64,000 nt of DNA from Pyropia yezoensis. Taxonomy: Eukaryota > Rhodophyta > Bangiophyceae > Bangiales > Bangiaceae. Under the pieces are notes generated by a model that saw only the letters and a list, made by a program, of their open reading frames with translations, was not told the DNA's origin and searched no databases. The DNA lies in contig CM020618.1 of assembly GCA_009829735.1 (NCBI GenBank), positions 27,256,894 through 27,320,893 of the forward strand, read 5' to 3'. A program made the translations under genes and the position numbers. This document shows, one piece after another, positions 44,501 through 52,339 of this stretch. Position 1 is the first letter of the stretch, and every line of letters begins with the position of its first letter.

Positions 44501-44587
44501 CAACTGACCATCCCACAACTTGTGATATTGGTCCAAGAGGCGTTCAACTTGAACCCTCAACCTGGGGGGGACACCCTCCATGTTCAC
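41579..44587 (-). CDS. Ty3/gypsy pol: reverse transcriptase, RNase H, integrase, chromodomain
   Basis: The frame is open from the TAG at 44723-44725 down to 41579; the first ATG is 44581 (MEGVPPRLRV). The RT has GTPRFCIDYRKLN, FSTLDCNAGYWQIP, LPFGLCNAPATFQ and the catalytic YLDD (about 44000-43980). RNase H has YILDVDASYDQLG, TELEGLAV, RCDHRALQ and HALADGLSR. The integrase has an H-H-C-C zinc region (EREHNAPTGGH, CTSCAQNR), then MDILGPLP, LSDNGPQF and HPQTNGQVERFN for the DDE residues. A GPYQVL module and a chromodomain (VRWFGYKAKDDTWE) end the protein. Because protease lies in the same frame beyond one TAG, pol is probably made by readthrough or the TAG is a recent lesion. All catalytic motifs are intact. 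Confidence 0.95.
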   Translation of the reverse strand: MNMEGVPPRLRVQVERLLDQYHKLWDGQLGLMRATQHRIELKPGAPPIRQQPYRGGPRSRALVKEQVARMEALDVIEASNAEWASPVVIVPKVDGTPRFCIDYRKLNESTVKDSYPLPRMDDCLDSLGEANVFSTLDCNAGYWQIPIAPEDRHKTTITCHCGTYQCKRLPFGLCNAPATFQRAMDMILAGVRWQICLVYLDDIIVFSRSPEEHIGHLGQVFKLLADAGVSLKASKCHLFTQEVEYLGHVVRPGRLSVNEKNLRAIRKAQYPRTQTQMRSFLGMCNVYRRFTKGFAKVANPLNELVSSTLPKNLPPPSRVEQESFETLRDLLLKPPILAIPRLGGHYILDVDASYDQLGCVLLQQQPDKEYLPVGYFSKGLNSAEKNYGVTELEGLAVVWAVTSLRHYLEGEKFLIRCDHRALQFIFKTDCTITRLNRWRVRLAPFNFDIEYRPGRQHALADGLSRVPTEGLDTNPVDEDIPIGGVVTRSGQALDPEAPENKKYLPLSLDEVVKAQAEDPFCKSQRDTLDTVVETRFFLGDDGLLMRRGVFQGTEQLVVPASLKDSILEREHNAPTGGHLGSSKLYQTLRTRYYWPSMVVDIYSWVAACTSCAQNRLMERRPSTAMLLFPAKEPFAALAMDILGPLPVTEEGNQDLLVICDRFTKLTRAIPLAEITAMSVVSAFLDHWVAAYGIPDSTLSDNGPQFASVLFQGVLDMLGVKANYATPYHPQTNGQVERFNKTIVRQLRHYVSEHVKTWDQYISILTTAYNSQVHSSTGEVPLAFVTPRRVRSIAVRRSLPTREDSGSTPTPTESKAEFAARLEHLIPKVRAEMDKAQKRCKRTFDKKVRNAKHVPEQGDWVLVHSHTPTGGKLVFQTTGPYQVLRTDGRRFTIESDDGVRTVNGQDVVKVAPPPAGDPAWARALEAWRLPSLPAAKHGPQEYVFDKFIDHGWDEDTNRLMLRVRWFGYKAKDDTWEFVEDLSAEKVRAYCARNEIDPNSPPST

Positions 44588-44722
44588 ATGGGGTCGAGGA
44601 GAGGCGGCCGACTTGGCTTGATGCTTCTCCTTTCGGGACTTCGGGTCGCTACTTGCGCCCGCGTTGAGGGTGACCGCTACTACCGGTCCCTCGTGTTGGT
44701 CGATATAGCCGAACTTGGCTCC

Positions 44723-45562
44723 CTACTTGAAGTACTTGGGCGTCGGGCTCAGGTTCATCACCTGGATCCTCCACGGGACTCCGGCTTTGGAGTCCATCGT
44801 GCCAAGGGCAACATGCACTTGGTGCTTGCGAGCAAGACGGGGGTGAGGGTGCACCAACCCGTTCCCCGTATAATCAGTTACAACATCAACGTGCACCACC
44901 GAGTTGGGGGGCAACGTGACTTTACGGGCTAGACGCAGGGTAGCAGTAAACCCTTTTCTCACAGAGCAAACAGGCTTCGACTGTGAGACTGTCACAGGAG
45001 CCACAGACTTTCCCTTACCAAGGATGGGGATAGTCTCCCCATTCATCAACTTCACCCAGTACTCAGGGCCACAAATCAAAGGCACTTGTGTAACAACATA
45101 AGAGGTACCCAGAAGCAGGGGTACCGATATATTCTCAACTACACCATAGGTCACGTCGACCTCATGGGTCCCCAACCTAGTTGGTAGGGTCACGGCACCA
45201 ACGATGGGAAGTACCCCACCATTGATGTCAATCATATGGTCAGCTTTGGACCTCCAGCGTTGGAGCTTCACCTCCTTTGGTAATAGCGACTTGCGCATCA
45301 AGGAGGCTCCTGACCCAGTATCAAGTACGATACGGGCACAACAGGCGCGGCCGGGGGCAAGTTGCACCCGTCCAGCCACCTGGAAGTTCTCACCCGTCAG
45401 CACCGCGATGACCCGACGTGGGTTTACGTTCTTGGGGAGTCCTACCCGAGGTGGGCGGACTCCCTTAGGTCGCCGCAGTATCCGGCACGGTTGGTTCGTC
45501 CTCCTGGCCCACTTGGCCGAGGCTGCCGTTGTGAGCTTCGGACGACCAGCCCCAACGGTCAT
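44723..45562 (-). CDS. Ty3/gypsy aspartic protease (retropepsin) domain, 279 aa
   Basis: The active-site motif is IVLDTGSGASL (about 45320), followed by a flap-like region (IDINGGVLPIVGAV) and LLLGTSYV (about 45115), matching the hydrophobic-hydrophobic-Gly end of retropepsins. The ATG at 45562 overlaps the gag stop as ATGA. The frame ends at TAG (44723-44725), after which the same frame continues directly into pol. The enzyme would cut the Gag-Pol precursor. Confidence 0.9.
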   Translation of the reverse strand: MTVGAGRPKLTTAASAKWARRTNQPCRILRRPKGVRPPRVGLPKNVNPRRVIAVLTGENFQVAGRVQLAPGRACCARIVLDTGSGASLMRKSLLPKEVKLQRWRSKADHMIDINGGVLPIVGAVTLPTRLGTHEVDVTYGVVENISVPLLLGTSYVVTQVPLICGPEYWVKLMNGETIPILGKGKSVAPVTVSQSKPVCSVRKGFTATLRLARKVTLPPNSVVHVDVVTDYTGNGLVHPHPRLARKHQVHVALGTMDSKAGVPWRIQVMNLSPTPKYFK

Positions 45563-47505
45563 TCGTTTCCCGCCGACTTGGCGTCCGAATCTGAGGGCGG
45601 GGAGGAAGACGACGAGTCCGAGGACGACGTGTCCGCCTCCTCCGCCGAGGGTGTGGCGACCGCGACGACTGGTCGAGATCCACCCTCGCGGCGTGAACGT
45701 ACTTCGTTCGTAGCCGACTTCTTACTCGCATTCCTAACAAGTTGTTGGATGCGTTTACTCAACTTGGGGCAATCATATGCCCAGTGTCCATCGGAGTTGC
45801 AGTTCCAACACCGATGGTCTGTTCCGGGAGGGGTCTTCCCAACTGGGGAAGACGAAGGGATACCCTGGGAAGTTCCCACGGCAGCTACCACCCTCTCCTT
45901 GCGGAATCGGCGTGCCTCTCTCAACTCTCTGGCCTGGCGCGCCTCCTCCCGTTCCTTGGCCAACTCGGCCTGACGCTCCAGGCGTTGTTCCTCCCGCAAC
46001 TTGCGGTAGGCCTCGCCTCTGCGATAGGCGAACCTAGCCAACTCGGCCAGGGTCGCCCGGGCAGTGTTATGCTCCCGGGTCTCCATTCGGACTGACCAAT
46101 GGAGTCCCTCCACAAACCGACTCTTCACCACAGCTTGTGGATGAAGAAACCCACAAAGATTGTTGAGCTTACGGACTCGCTCCGCAAAGGACAACTCTTC
46201 CTCCGCCTCTTCCTGATGGGCTTGCGTAAACTCCTCGACTTGAGAAGCCAACGCTGCCTCATCAACCATGGCTCTCAACAACCAGTTGACGAGCTCCAAG
46301 TAGGACGTCACCTCCCCAGCGCCTCCACTTGAGGAGCTGGGCATGACGGAAATAAGTTCTGTCCGCAGGTCGCCCTTCGTAAACTCCTGTAGCATGTAAA
46401 AAGCCATGCCTTCACTTATGGCATTGTCGTCACAGGCTTTTGTGAAACGACGTAGGAACTCAAAGACACGGAGGGGGGGGGTTCCATCCCATTCCGCTTT
46501 GTGCCCAAAAGAATGAAGTGCATTCTTCTTGGCACGGCCCATGGCTCGGGCCTGGTCAGGACCATACACCACCGACTTGTTGTGGAGGGCGTAGGTCTCA
46601 CAGTCAAAGATCCTCTGGTAGACCGGGTTGGCTACCTGGATCTTGGGCGGCACCTCACGTTGAGGTAACAGCCGCTGTGGCACTGGGGTAAGTTGACCCT
46701 CAGCGCCTGTAGTCTGGTACGGCGAGCTTGGTGTAGCCGCCGGCGTTTCCGAGGGGAACTCCCCCGTGAAGGGCGTACGCCCCACCGAGAATGGTGCGGC
46801 TCCCACGTTGGGAGTCACAGGGGTCCCCCCCTGTTCAGGGCGACCCGGAATAGGCGTCAGGGGAGATTCCCCCTGCGCCTGCGGGCTCGAAAGCCCCAAT
46901 CCGGTCTGGACATTAAGGCCATCTGGCAAACTCGCCACAATCTGATTCAGAATAGTATTCGTCATCGTGACCACCAGGTCCGGCAAAGTCTGCCGCAACA
47001 CATCGGTCGCCTCCCGACGGACAGTTTCCGCGAGGAGTGGATTGACGACTCCAGTTGAGTCTCGGTCCGCCTCCGGGAGTCCACCTGAGGGGTAACCACG
47101 TTCCTCAGGGGTCTCAACCGGGGGCATGGGCGCGAGCCCATCGCCGACCAACGGAGGTCCGCCGTCCTCCGAAAGCCTAGTTGGCGACGGCTCCAAGCCA
47201 AAGTTGGCTCCAACCCGAGTGGAACCCGCGGGGACAGTCCTCACCCCTTGGGACGTTCCCGTTGAGTATACCACACGGTGGCCAGACTTCGGCCCACCCA
47301 CATCAGAAGTGTCACCCGAGTGAACTCCCGACTGAGTCGGGGTGGCCTGTTGCCCGCCCGTACTTCCAGTCCTGCTGGCTTGAGGGACCTCTAGTCCCTC
47401 TGCGACCCCAGGTAAACCCACCTGTGTCTCACCAGTATTCAAAGGCACTGAAGTACGTGCGTCACCCGTGTACTCCCCGGACGACGGGGGATCCGAGCTA
47501 GCCAT
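45559..47505 (-). CDS. Ty3/gypsy Gag (648 aa) with zinc knuckle
   Basis: The start is ATG at 47505 (MASSDPPSSGEYTG), 120 nt after the 5' LTR. The N-terminal half is Pro/Thr/Gly-rich and disordered. The capsid-like middle (about 46560-46050; GTPPLRVFEFLRRF, WLLRAMVDEAAL, RFVEGLHWSVRMETRE) matches the retrotransposon gag family. A Glu/Arg-rich helix (EEQRLERQAELAKEREE) follows, then a CCHC knuckle CWNCNSDGHWAYDC (about 45820-45780) and an acidic Ser tail. The stop overlaps the protease start (ATGA). CGGAAAC lies one codon before the stop. Confidence 0.92.
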   Translation of the reverse strand: MASSDPPSSGEYTGDARTSVPLNTGETQVGLPGVAEGLEVPQASRTGSTGGQQATPTQSGVHSGDTSDVGGPKSGHRVVYSTGTSQGVRTVPAGSTRVGANFGLEPSPTRLSEDGGPPLVGDGLAPMPPVETPEERGYPSGGLPEADRDSTGVVNPLLAETVRREATDVLRQTLPDLVVTMTNTILNQIVASLPDGLNVQTGLGLSSPQAQGESPLTPIPGRPEQGGTPVTPNVGAAPFSVGRTPFTGEFPSETPAATPSSPYQTTGAEGQLTPVPQRLLPQREVPPKIQVANPVYQRIFDCETYALHNKSVVYGPDQARAMGRAKKNALHSFGHKAEWDGTPPLRVFEFLRRFTKACDDNAISEGMAFYMLQEFTKGDLRTELISVMPSSSSGGAGEVTSYLELVNWLLRAMVDEAALASQVEEFTQAHQEEAEEELSFAERVRKLNNLCGFLHPQAVVKSRFVEGLHWSVRMETREHNTARATLAELARFAYRRGEAYRKLREEQRLERQAELAKEREEARQARELREARRFRKERVVAAVGTSQGIPSSSPVGKTPPGTDHRCWNCNSDGHWAYDCPKLSKRIQQLVRNASKKSATNEVRSRREGGSRPVVAVATPSAEEADTSSSDSSSSSPPSDSDAKSAGNE

Positions 47506-47624
47506 GTTGGCTGACGATCCGTATGACACGGTCCAAGTCCGCCGTTCCTCTGAGACAGAGGGCCCCCTACACCCGGGTGCACCCGGAGGTAAAGTTTACC
47601 TCTGTCCCCTGCTGCTCCACCAAG

Positions 47625-48093
47625 TGTGGCAAAAACCACATGCACACACGGCACCCAAGTTGGGGCGGTGTGCAAGGGCTGCCTCCCGTGTCGGGGGATC
47701 CGGAAGAAGTGCAAGTCGCACACACTCTGTCCCTGTTGTGGGGCAAACCTCCCACGGACAAACAAGAGGATGGTGTGTGGTCCAACAGTTTCTTGGTCGG
47801 GACGGGGACGCAGGGCCAAGCCCCGCTGTCCCTCCCCTTATCCCCCCAGGGTCCACTCAGAATCTCGCCACTCAGAATCTCCCACCCCAGCACCTGCCCA
47901 CCGGGCCACACGAAAATTCAAGACGATAAATGCAGAAAACCCTCAAATCCAAGTTGGATTTACTACTAAGCTAACTATCCCAAACTTAGGGAATATGGAC
48001 CCAAATGCAGGGGGAGGAACGGATCAGGCTAGTGGCCTGCCGCCCCTTGCATGGCACGTGTTGCCCCCCTACCTGGGGGTCAATACTGCCACA
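47625..48093 (-). repeat. 5' LTR of element 2b (469 bp)
   Basis: It is identical to the 38717-39185 LTR except for three substitutions by eye. It is followed by the target duplication ATCAG (48094-48098). Transcription of gag-pol should start within it on the minus strand. Confidence 0.96.
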
Positions 48094-48098
48094 ATCAG

Positions 48099-49774
48099 AG
48101 CAGGGGAGAGGTATTGATCAATCATACGGGGGGGGGGGGGGGGGGGGGGGCGCGACGATGATGGATGCGACGACGGGGGAGCGTGACGGCAGTGGACCTG
48201 ACCCTGGAACGCAGCACCGGAGGGTGAAGCGTCGTTGCCGCCGGGTGTAGATCTTGCGCAGCGCAAATTGACTATCAATGTATTTTTTCTAGTAATTCTT
48301 TGCTGCGATCGTTCGACGGTCGACCGCCTCGTCTCTGCTGTGACAGCCGGTCGACCTACTCTGGTTACTGTCACCCTCGCAGGAACCGGACCAATGAGAA
48401 TGGAGAAGCACTGTACTGTGAACAAGTTTCAGCTCGATACGATCAATAGCGACGAATTTATGGCGCTTTTCTTACCGGCTTTGCTATAAGGAACCACATT
48501 GAGTCGGTCGGCGGGGACGGCGAGCAAGGGGGACTTGGCCGTATTCGGTAATACCGCGGATCTCAGACGCGGACATGGGGTTTCAAGAGGAATGGACCCA
48601 GGAACGGGGGCTTGCAGATCAGCGTTCCAAACACCTCAAGGAAGAGGTTTTGGGCCGCGGACATGAGCGCAGACATGAGAAGAGTACAGCTAGACGATAG
48701 ACTCGGTCGAAGTAAGTCGCGGCAAGGATGCATTTGTCCAAGTCATTGGCCAGGTCTTAATCGACGACGAGCAGAGCTGTCAACGCGGTGCCGCAGCCCC
48801 CCCCTTCCTTCTGTGCGCACCTGCCTGAGCACGGGCAGGTGTGAAGGTGGCCGAGGCGTGCCCAAGCACGGGGAGGCAAAAGAACTCGGATACACGCCGC
48901 AGGGAGAGCAGGCGACACCGGATAGGGGCGCCTCAGAGGGTGGAGCGCCGTCCCGAGTCGTGGTGAACGCACGGAGACGACCACGGTTGATGGCGACCCA
49001 TTCAACGGTCATTCATTCCGCATCATGGGGCAATTACGAGTAGTTACTTCGATTTGCTACAAGCGGTTGTGGGCCCGAAGCCGAGGTTCGCTGCTACCCC
49101 CCCCCAAGGTCCGATCAAGGCCGGTCGATCGTCCGAGAGCCGCGCTAGGCACCACGTCCGCGCTCTTGAAACGCATCAACGAATAGGGCACAACTCTTCT
49201 TATCCCCTGGCAAAAGACAAGCCCGATTCTGGCCATGCTTCTTGCTTTTTGATGCAAAGTCTTGCCGTGCTCGAGCGAGAAAGAGCACCGGTCGCGCAGC
49301 GGCTTGTTTTTTTGCTCGATGACAAGATTACAAAAACAAAGAAAAAGAGCACATTCAGAACACAACAACATTATGTATTGTCGTGTTCTGCTTGTGCTCT
49401 TTTTCTTTTTTTCATTTATTGCGACGTAACTCATTACAGTAGTTCGGAGCCGAGTCACGAGCGGCCGGCGCGGGAGCGGCGCCCAAGCCGCCACTGTTCC
49501 TCCTGCAGTGCGTACGCGATTATGGCTGGGGGTCTCGTGTACAAGTAGCCCTCTCCTGTTCCACACTGAGTGTTGCACGTTCCGGACTGTTCCGACCGCG
49601 ATGTACACTCAAATACAATAGTTTATGTACAATTTGGAGCTTGGGCGAGGACTGAACCCTCGCGTCCACATCAGCGAGTGGGACGTCTAAGTCAATAAAG
49701 GGAGGGGGGGTGATGACGGGCGCAGCTGCCGCAACACGAGGCACTCGACCGAGAAAAAAAAATACAAGCCGGGC
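48099..49774. other. Intergenic; poly-G run and an AT-rich hairpin
   Basis: A G run of about 22 lies at 48129-48150. An inverted repeat at 49338-49409 has arms of about 29 bases with three mismatches (AAAGAAAAAGAGCACA at the outer end) around a short loop. No gene is supported. Confidence 0.6.
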
Positions 49775-51286
49775 TCACTCGTCGTCCTCCCCATCCAAAA
49801 CCATATCCACCGTCTCGTCAAGCGCCTCGGCGTCGTCCTCTGCCGCAAGCCAAAGACGGACTGCTCGCACTCTGTCGGGCCCCCTGACGCCTACAAACTC
49901 CTCGGCGAGCGAGGCGTTGGCCAGCAACACCACAACATCAGATACGTCCGTGTGTACGTTGTCAAAAGCCGGCACCACGCCATGGACCTGGCGGCGGACC
50001 TCTGCGGCAGCCTCAACCGGCAGGACGTCCGCCTTAAGCCAGCAGTTGGCGAGGTGCTCGGCGGTGATGGCCCGCCACTCTTCCTCAAGGATGAGGGCCT
50101 CGTCACGTAAATGGGCCTGTCCCCCGACGTCCAACCCGCCCCCCCGCGGCACCCGGGGCTGAGCTTCACCCGAGGCCAGCAATCCATCGAGGTTGGCCAC
50201 CACCCTCTGGAGCAGGCGGAACTTGTACCGCCGCTTCAGGGCGGCAATAACACCCGCATCCATTGGCTGGTACACCGCCGTTGTGCTCGGAGGTGGCTCA
50301 ATGATGGTCGCCTGCGGGTCGGAAATGTCCGAGTGACACCCCAGGTTGTCCAAAATTAGGAAGACGTGGCTGCGCGTCCGCGTCCGTACACCCGGTACAA
50401 ACACCTCGTGGAACCACCTCTTGAACACACTCGAGTCCGCCCAGGCCGACTTCTGGGAGTAGTAGTACGGGAGCGGGCACCGGTTGGCTTGGCCGTCAAA
50501 ACAAACAGGCTGCGTCGCCTTCCCAATCATTGTGACAGGTAGCTTGTGGGACCCTGTTGCATTACTGCAAAGGGTAAGGGTTACCCGGTCCTTGCTCCGC
50601 ATATTTTTGGACCCCCGCGCTTGCCGACGGTGGTCGCGTGGCACAAAGGAGCGGGAAGGCAGGCACCGGTACAAGAGACCCGTTTCGTCAGCATTGTAAA
50701 TTAAGTCTGTGTCGACACCCGCCAGCTGCTGCCGGATCGCGGCCATGCGTGCCGCCGCCTCCTCCACGTTGGCCCATGCTCCGCACCCGTTCAAGGCCAC
50801 ACTTGCCCACCCGTAGCGCCGTGCCCAGTTCTGCAGGTAGCCATTGGATGCACTGAAGTTAGATACGCCGAGGGTAGATGCTATCTGCAACGCCTTGCAC
50901 CGCAGGATGGCCAAAGACACAGGCACCCGCTTGCGGCCCCGAGCGCGGACCGCCAGACACCAGGCGTGCAGTTGCGCGTCCACCTGCGGGAAAGCGCCTA
51001 CCTGGCTGGATGCCGCCTCCGCCGACTCTCCCCCCGCTGCTCTCGCGAGATATTTTGCCCGATTCTTCCAGGTCCGGCTCACGGCGCTATAGGAGTGCCC
51101 CGAATTGAGTTGTGCCGCAATGTAGTCCCACGGCTTGCAGGCCTGCTTCCATTGGATGATGCGCAGGCTCGTCCCAAGAGTCAACGGGGTCCTCGTGCGC
51201 CGCTCCCCTCCGATACGGCGTGCAGGGGCCCTCGCAGAGGGAGGTGACGTCAGCACAGCGTGGGCCGTCACAGCCGCAGCGCGGGC
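49775..51286 (-). CDS. Pogo/Tigger-type DDE transposase (copy 2), core open
   Basis: The frame is open from just after the TGA at 51287-51289 down to 49775 (about 500 codons) but has no ATG near its start. A psq/CENP-B-like N-terminal part (LGTSLRIIQWKQACKPWDYI) is followed by the DDE_1 core: YNADETGLLYRC, FVPRDHRRQARGSKNMRSK, LILDNLGCHSD and TAVYQPMDAGVIAALKR, with all three catalytic Asp present. The tail is acidic (DEALDETVDMVLDGEDDE-like). It is homologous to copy 1 but shows no stop inside the core, so it may be the younger or active lineage. The likely N-terminus lies beyond the TGA. Confidence 0.85.
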   Translation of the reverse strand, partial: ARAAAVTAHAVLTSPPSARAPARRIGGERRTRTPLTLGTSLRIIQWKQACKPWDYIAAQLNSGHSYSAVSRTWKNRAKYLARAAGGESAEAASSQVGAFPQVDAQLHAWCLAVRARGRKRVPVSLAILRCKALQIASTLGVSNFSASNGYLQNWARRYGWASVALNGCGAWANVEEAAARMAAIRQQLAGVDTDLIYNADETGLLYRCLPSRSFVPRDHRRQARGSKNMRSKDRVTLTLCSNATGSHKLPVTMIGKATQPVCFDGQANRCPLPYYYSQKSAWADSSVFKRWFHEVFVPGVRTRTRSHVFLILDNLGCHSDISDPQATIIEPPPSTTAVYQPMDAGVIAALKRRYKFRLLQRVVANLDGLLASGEAQPRVPRGGGLDVGGQAHLRDEALILEEEWRAITAEHLANCWLKADVLPVEAAAEVRRQVHGVVPAFDNVHTDVSDVVVLLANASLAEEFVGVRGPDRVRAVRLWLAAEDDAEALDETVDMVLDGEDDE

Positions 51287-52339
51287 TCATGCGCGCATTG
51301 ACGCAGACCAAACCGGGGTGGCGGATGGGTGCAACGATACATTGGAAGCCTCGGCAGCCGCAGTGGCGGCGTCAACCGCACTCGAGACCGATACAGAAGA
51401 AGAGGGAGTCGCAAGGAAGCCAGCCATTTCAGATACGCCTGTCCGCTCCGGTGGATGTGGCGCTTCTGTCGTGGAGGATACTTGTTCTTGGTCACTCGTG
51501 GCAGGCACCAAGTTTGGCCCAGCTCCACCAGGTCCGCCGCCGCCTTGCACAGGGAGTGATGGCATGGTCGTTGCGCCTGTGGGTGAGCCGCCACCACGCG
51601 GGCGGCCCGCCGAGCGGACTGCGTGACTTGGATGTCCGCCGCCGCCAGCGTCAACGCCTTGCACAGGAGAAGACAATGAATTGGGTGGGCCAACCGGCGA
51701 GCGGAGCCCTCGGGGGTGGGCTGTGGCCCCGGGGGCGGCGCTTGAAGATCCGCCGCCACCGCGTGCGGGGGGTACCGCGCCAGGTGTCACTCTGATCGGC
51801 ACATCCCAGTCTCCAGGGGGAGTCGCCAACCCGCCGCCACCATGCCAGGAGGATGCGGACCCCGCCGCGGCGCGAGCCGAGGGGCGACCACCAGCAGAAG
51901 GCCCAGGCACTGCCTGTGACGAAATCAAATCTACACCGCCAATGGGCGTAGCTGCCGTCCCTCCGTCGCCGCCGACAGCGCGGTCCATGCCGTCGATGTC
52001 GCTGAAGCCCGGTCGCAGCGGGGTTGTATCCGCAACATTCGCACGTTGGTCTCGTGAGGGGGAACGGGGGTGTGGGGCAACGAAGCGCAAATCTGTGCAA
52101 ATTGCGGGTGCCGGAGGGGATGCTGGGACAACGAGGCGGGGGGTGACGCTCGGCACAAAAGGATTGTGCAGATCATTCCACAATATAAATTCAATAATCA
52201 ATTGCACTTCTCTTTCTCGTCGGAACATTCTTTTCTTGCTGAGGAGGGCTGTCGTGCGATGTGCGGCTCGATTATCGCCCTTGAGGCGATAACCGAGCCG
52301 GACATAGTCGAATGATGACTGTATGTATTTCGTGCACAC
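51287..52339 (-). pseudogene. Probable N-terminal part of transposase copy 2, or separate ORF1
   Basis: This frame is in phase with the transposase downstream and separated from it by a single TGA. It is rich in Pro, Gly, Ser and Ala with no recognised domain; copy 1 also has a Pro-rich stretch before its helix-turn-helix. Either the TGA is a nonsense mutation in one long transposase or the element has two ORFs. A hairpin (52264-52300, two arms of about 15 bp) lies at its upstream end. Confidence 0.45.

Larger units (their letters stand above)
38717..48093 (-). mobile_element. Complete Ty3/gypsy LTR retrotransposon 'element 2b' (9377 bp)
   Basis: Two 469-bp LTRs (38717-39185 and 47625-48093) differ at three positions by eye. 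They are flanked by the 5-bp duplication ATCAG (38712-38716 and 48094-48098). On the minus strand it reads 5' LTR, a 120-nt leader, gag, protease, RT-RNase H-integrase-chromodomain, then an ORF on the opposite strand, a polypurine tract (GAGGAAAGGGGAG, just inside 39186) and the 3' LTR. TGG two bases inside the 5' LTR (minus strand, TTGGTGGAGCAG) is a likely primer-binding site; I cannot name the tRNA. The near-identical LTRs mean a recent insertion. Confidence 0.96.

Noticed and set aside
49640..49700. Possible tRNA T-arm on the minus strand (CGAGG-GTTCAGT-CCTCG)
   Set aside because: No matching acceptor stem, D arm or anticodon arm in the right place, and the loop is not standard.
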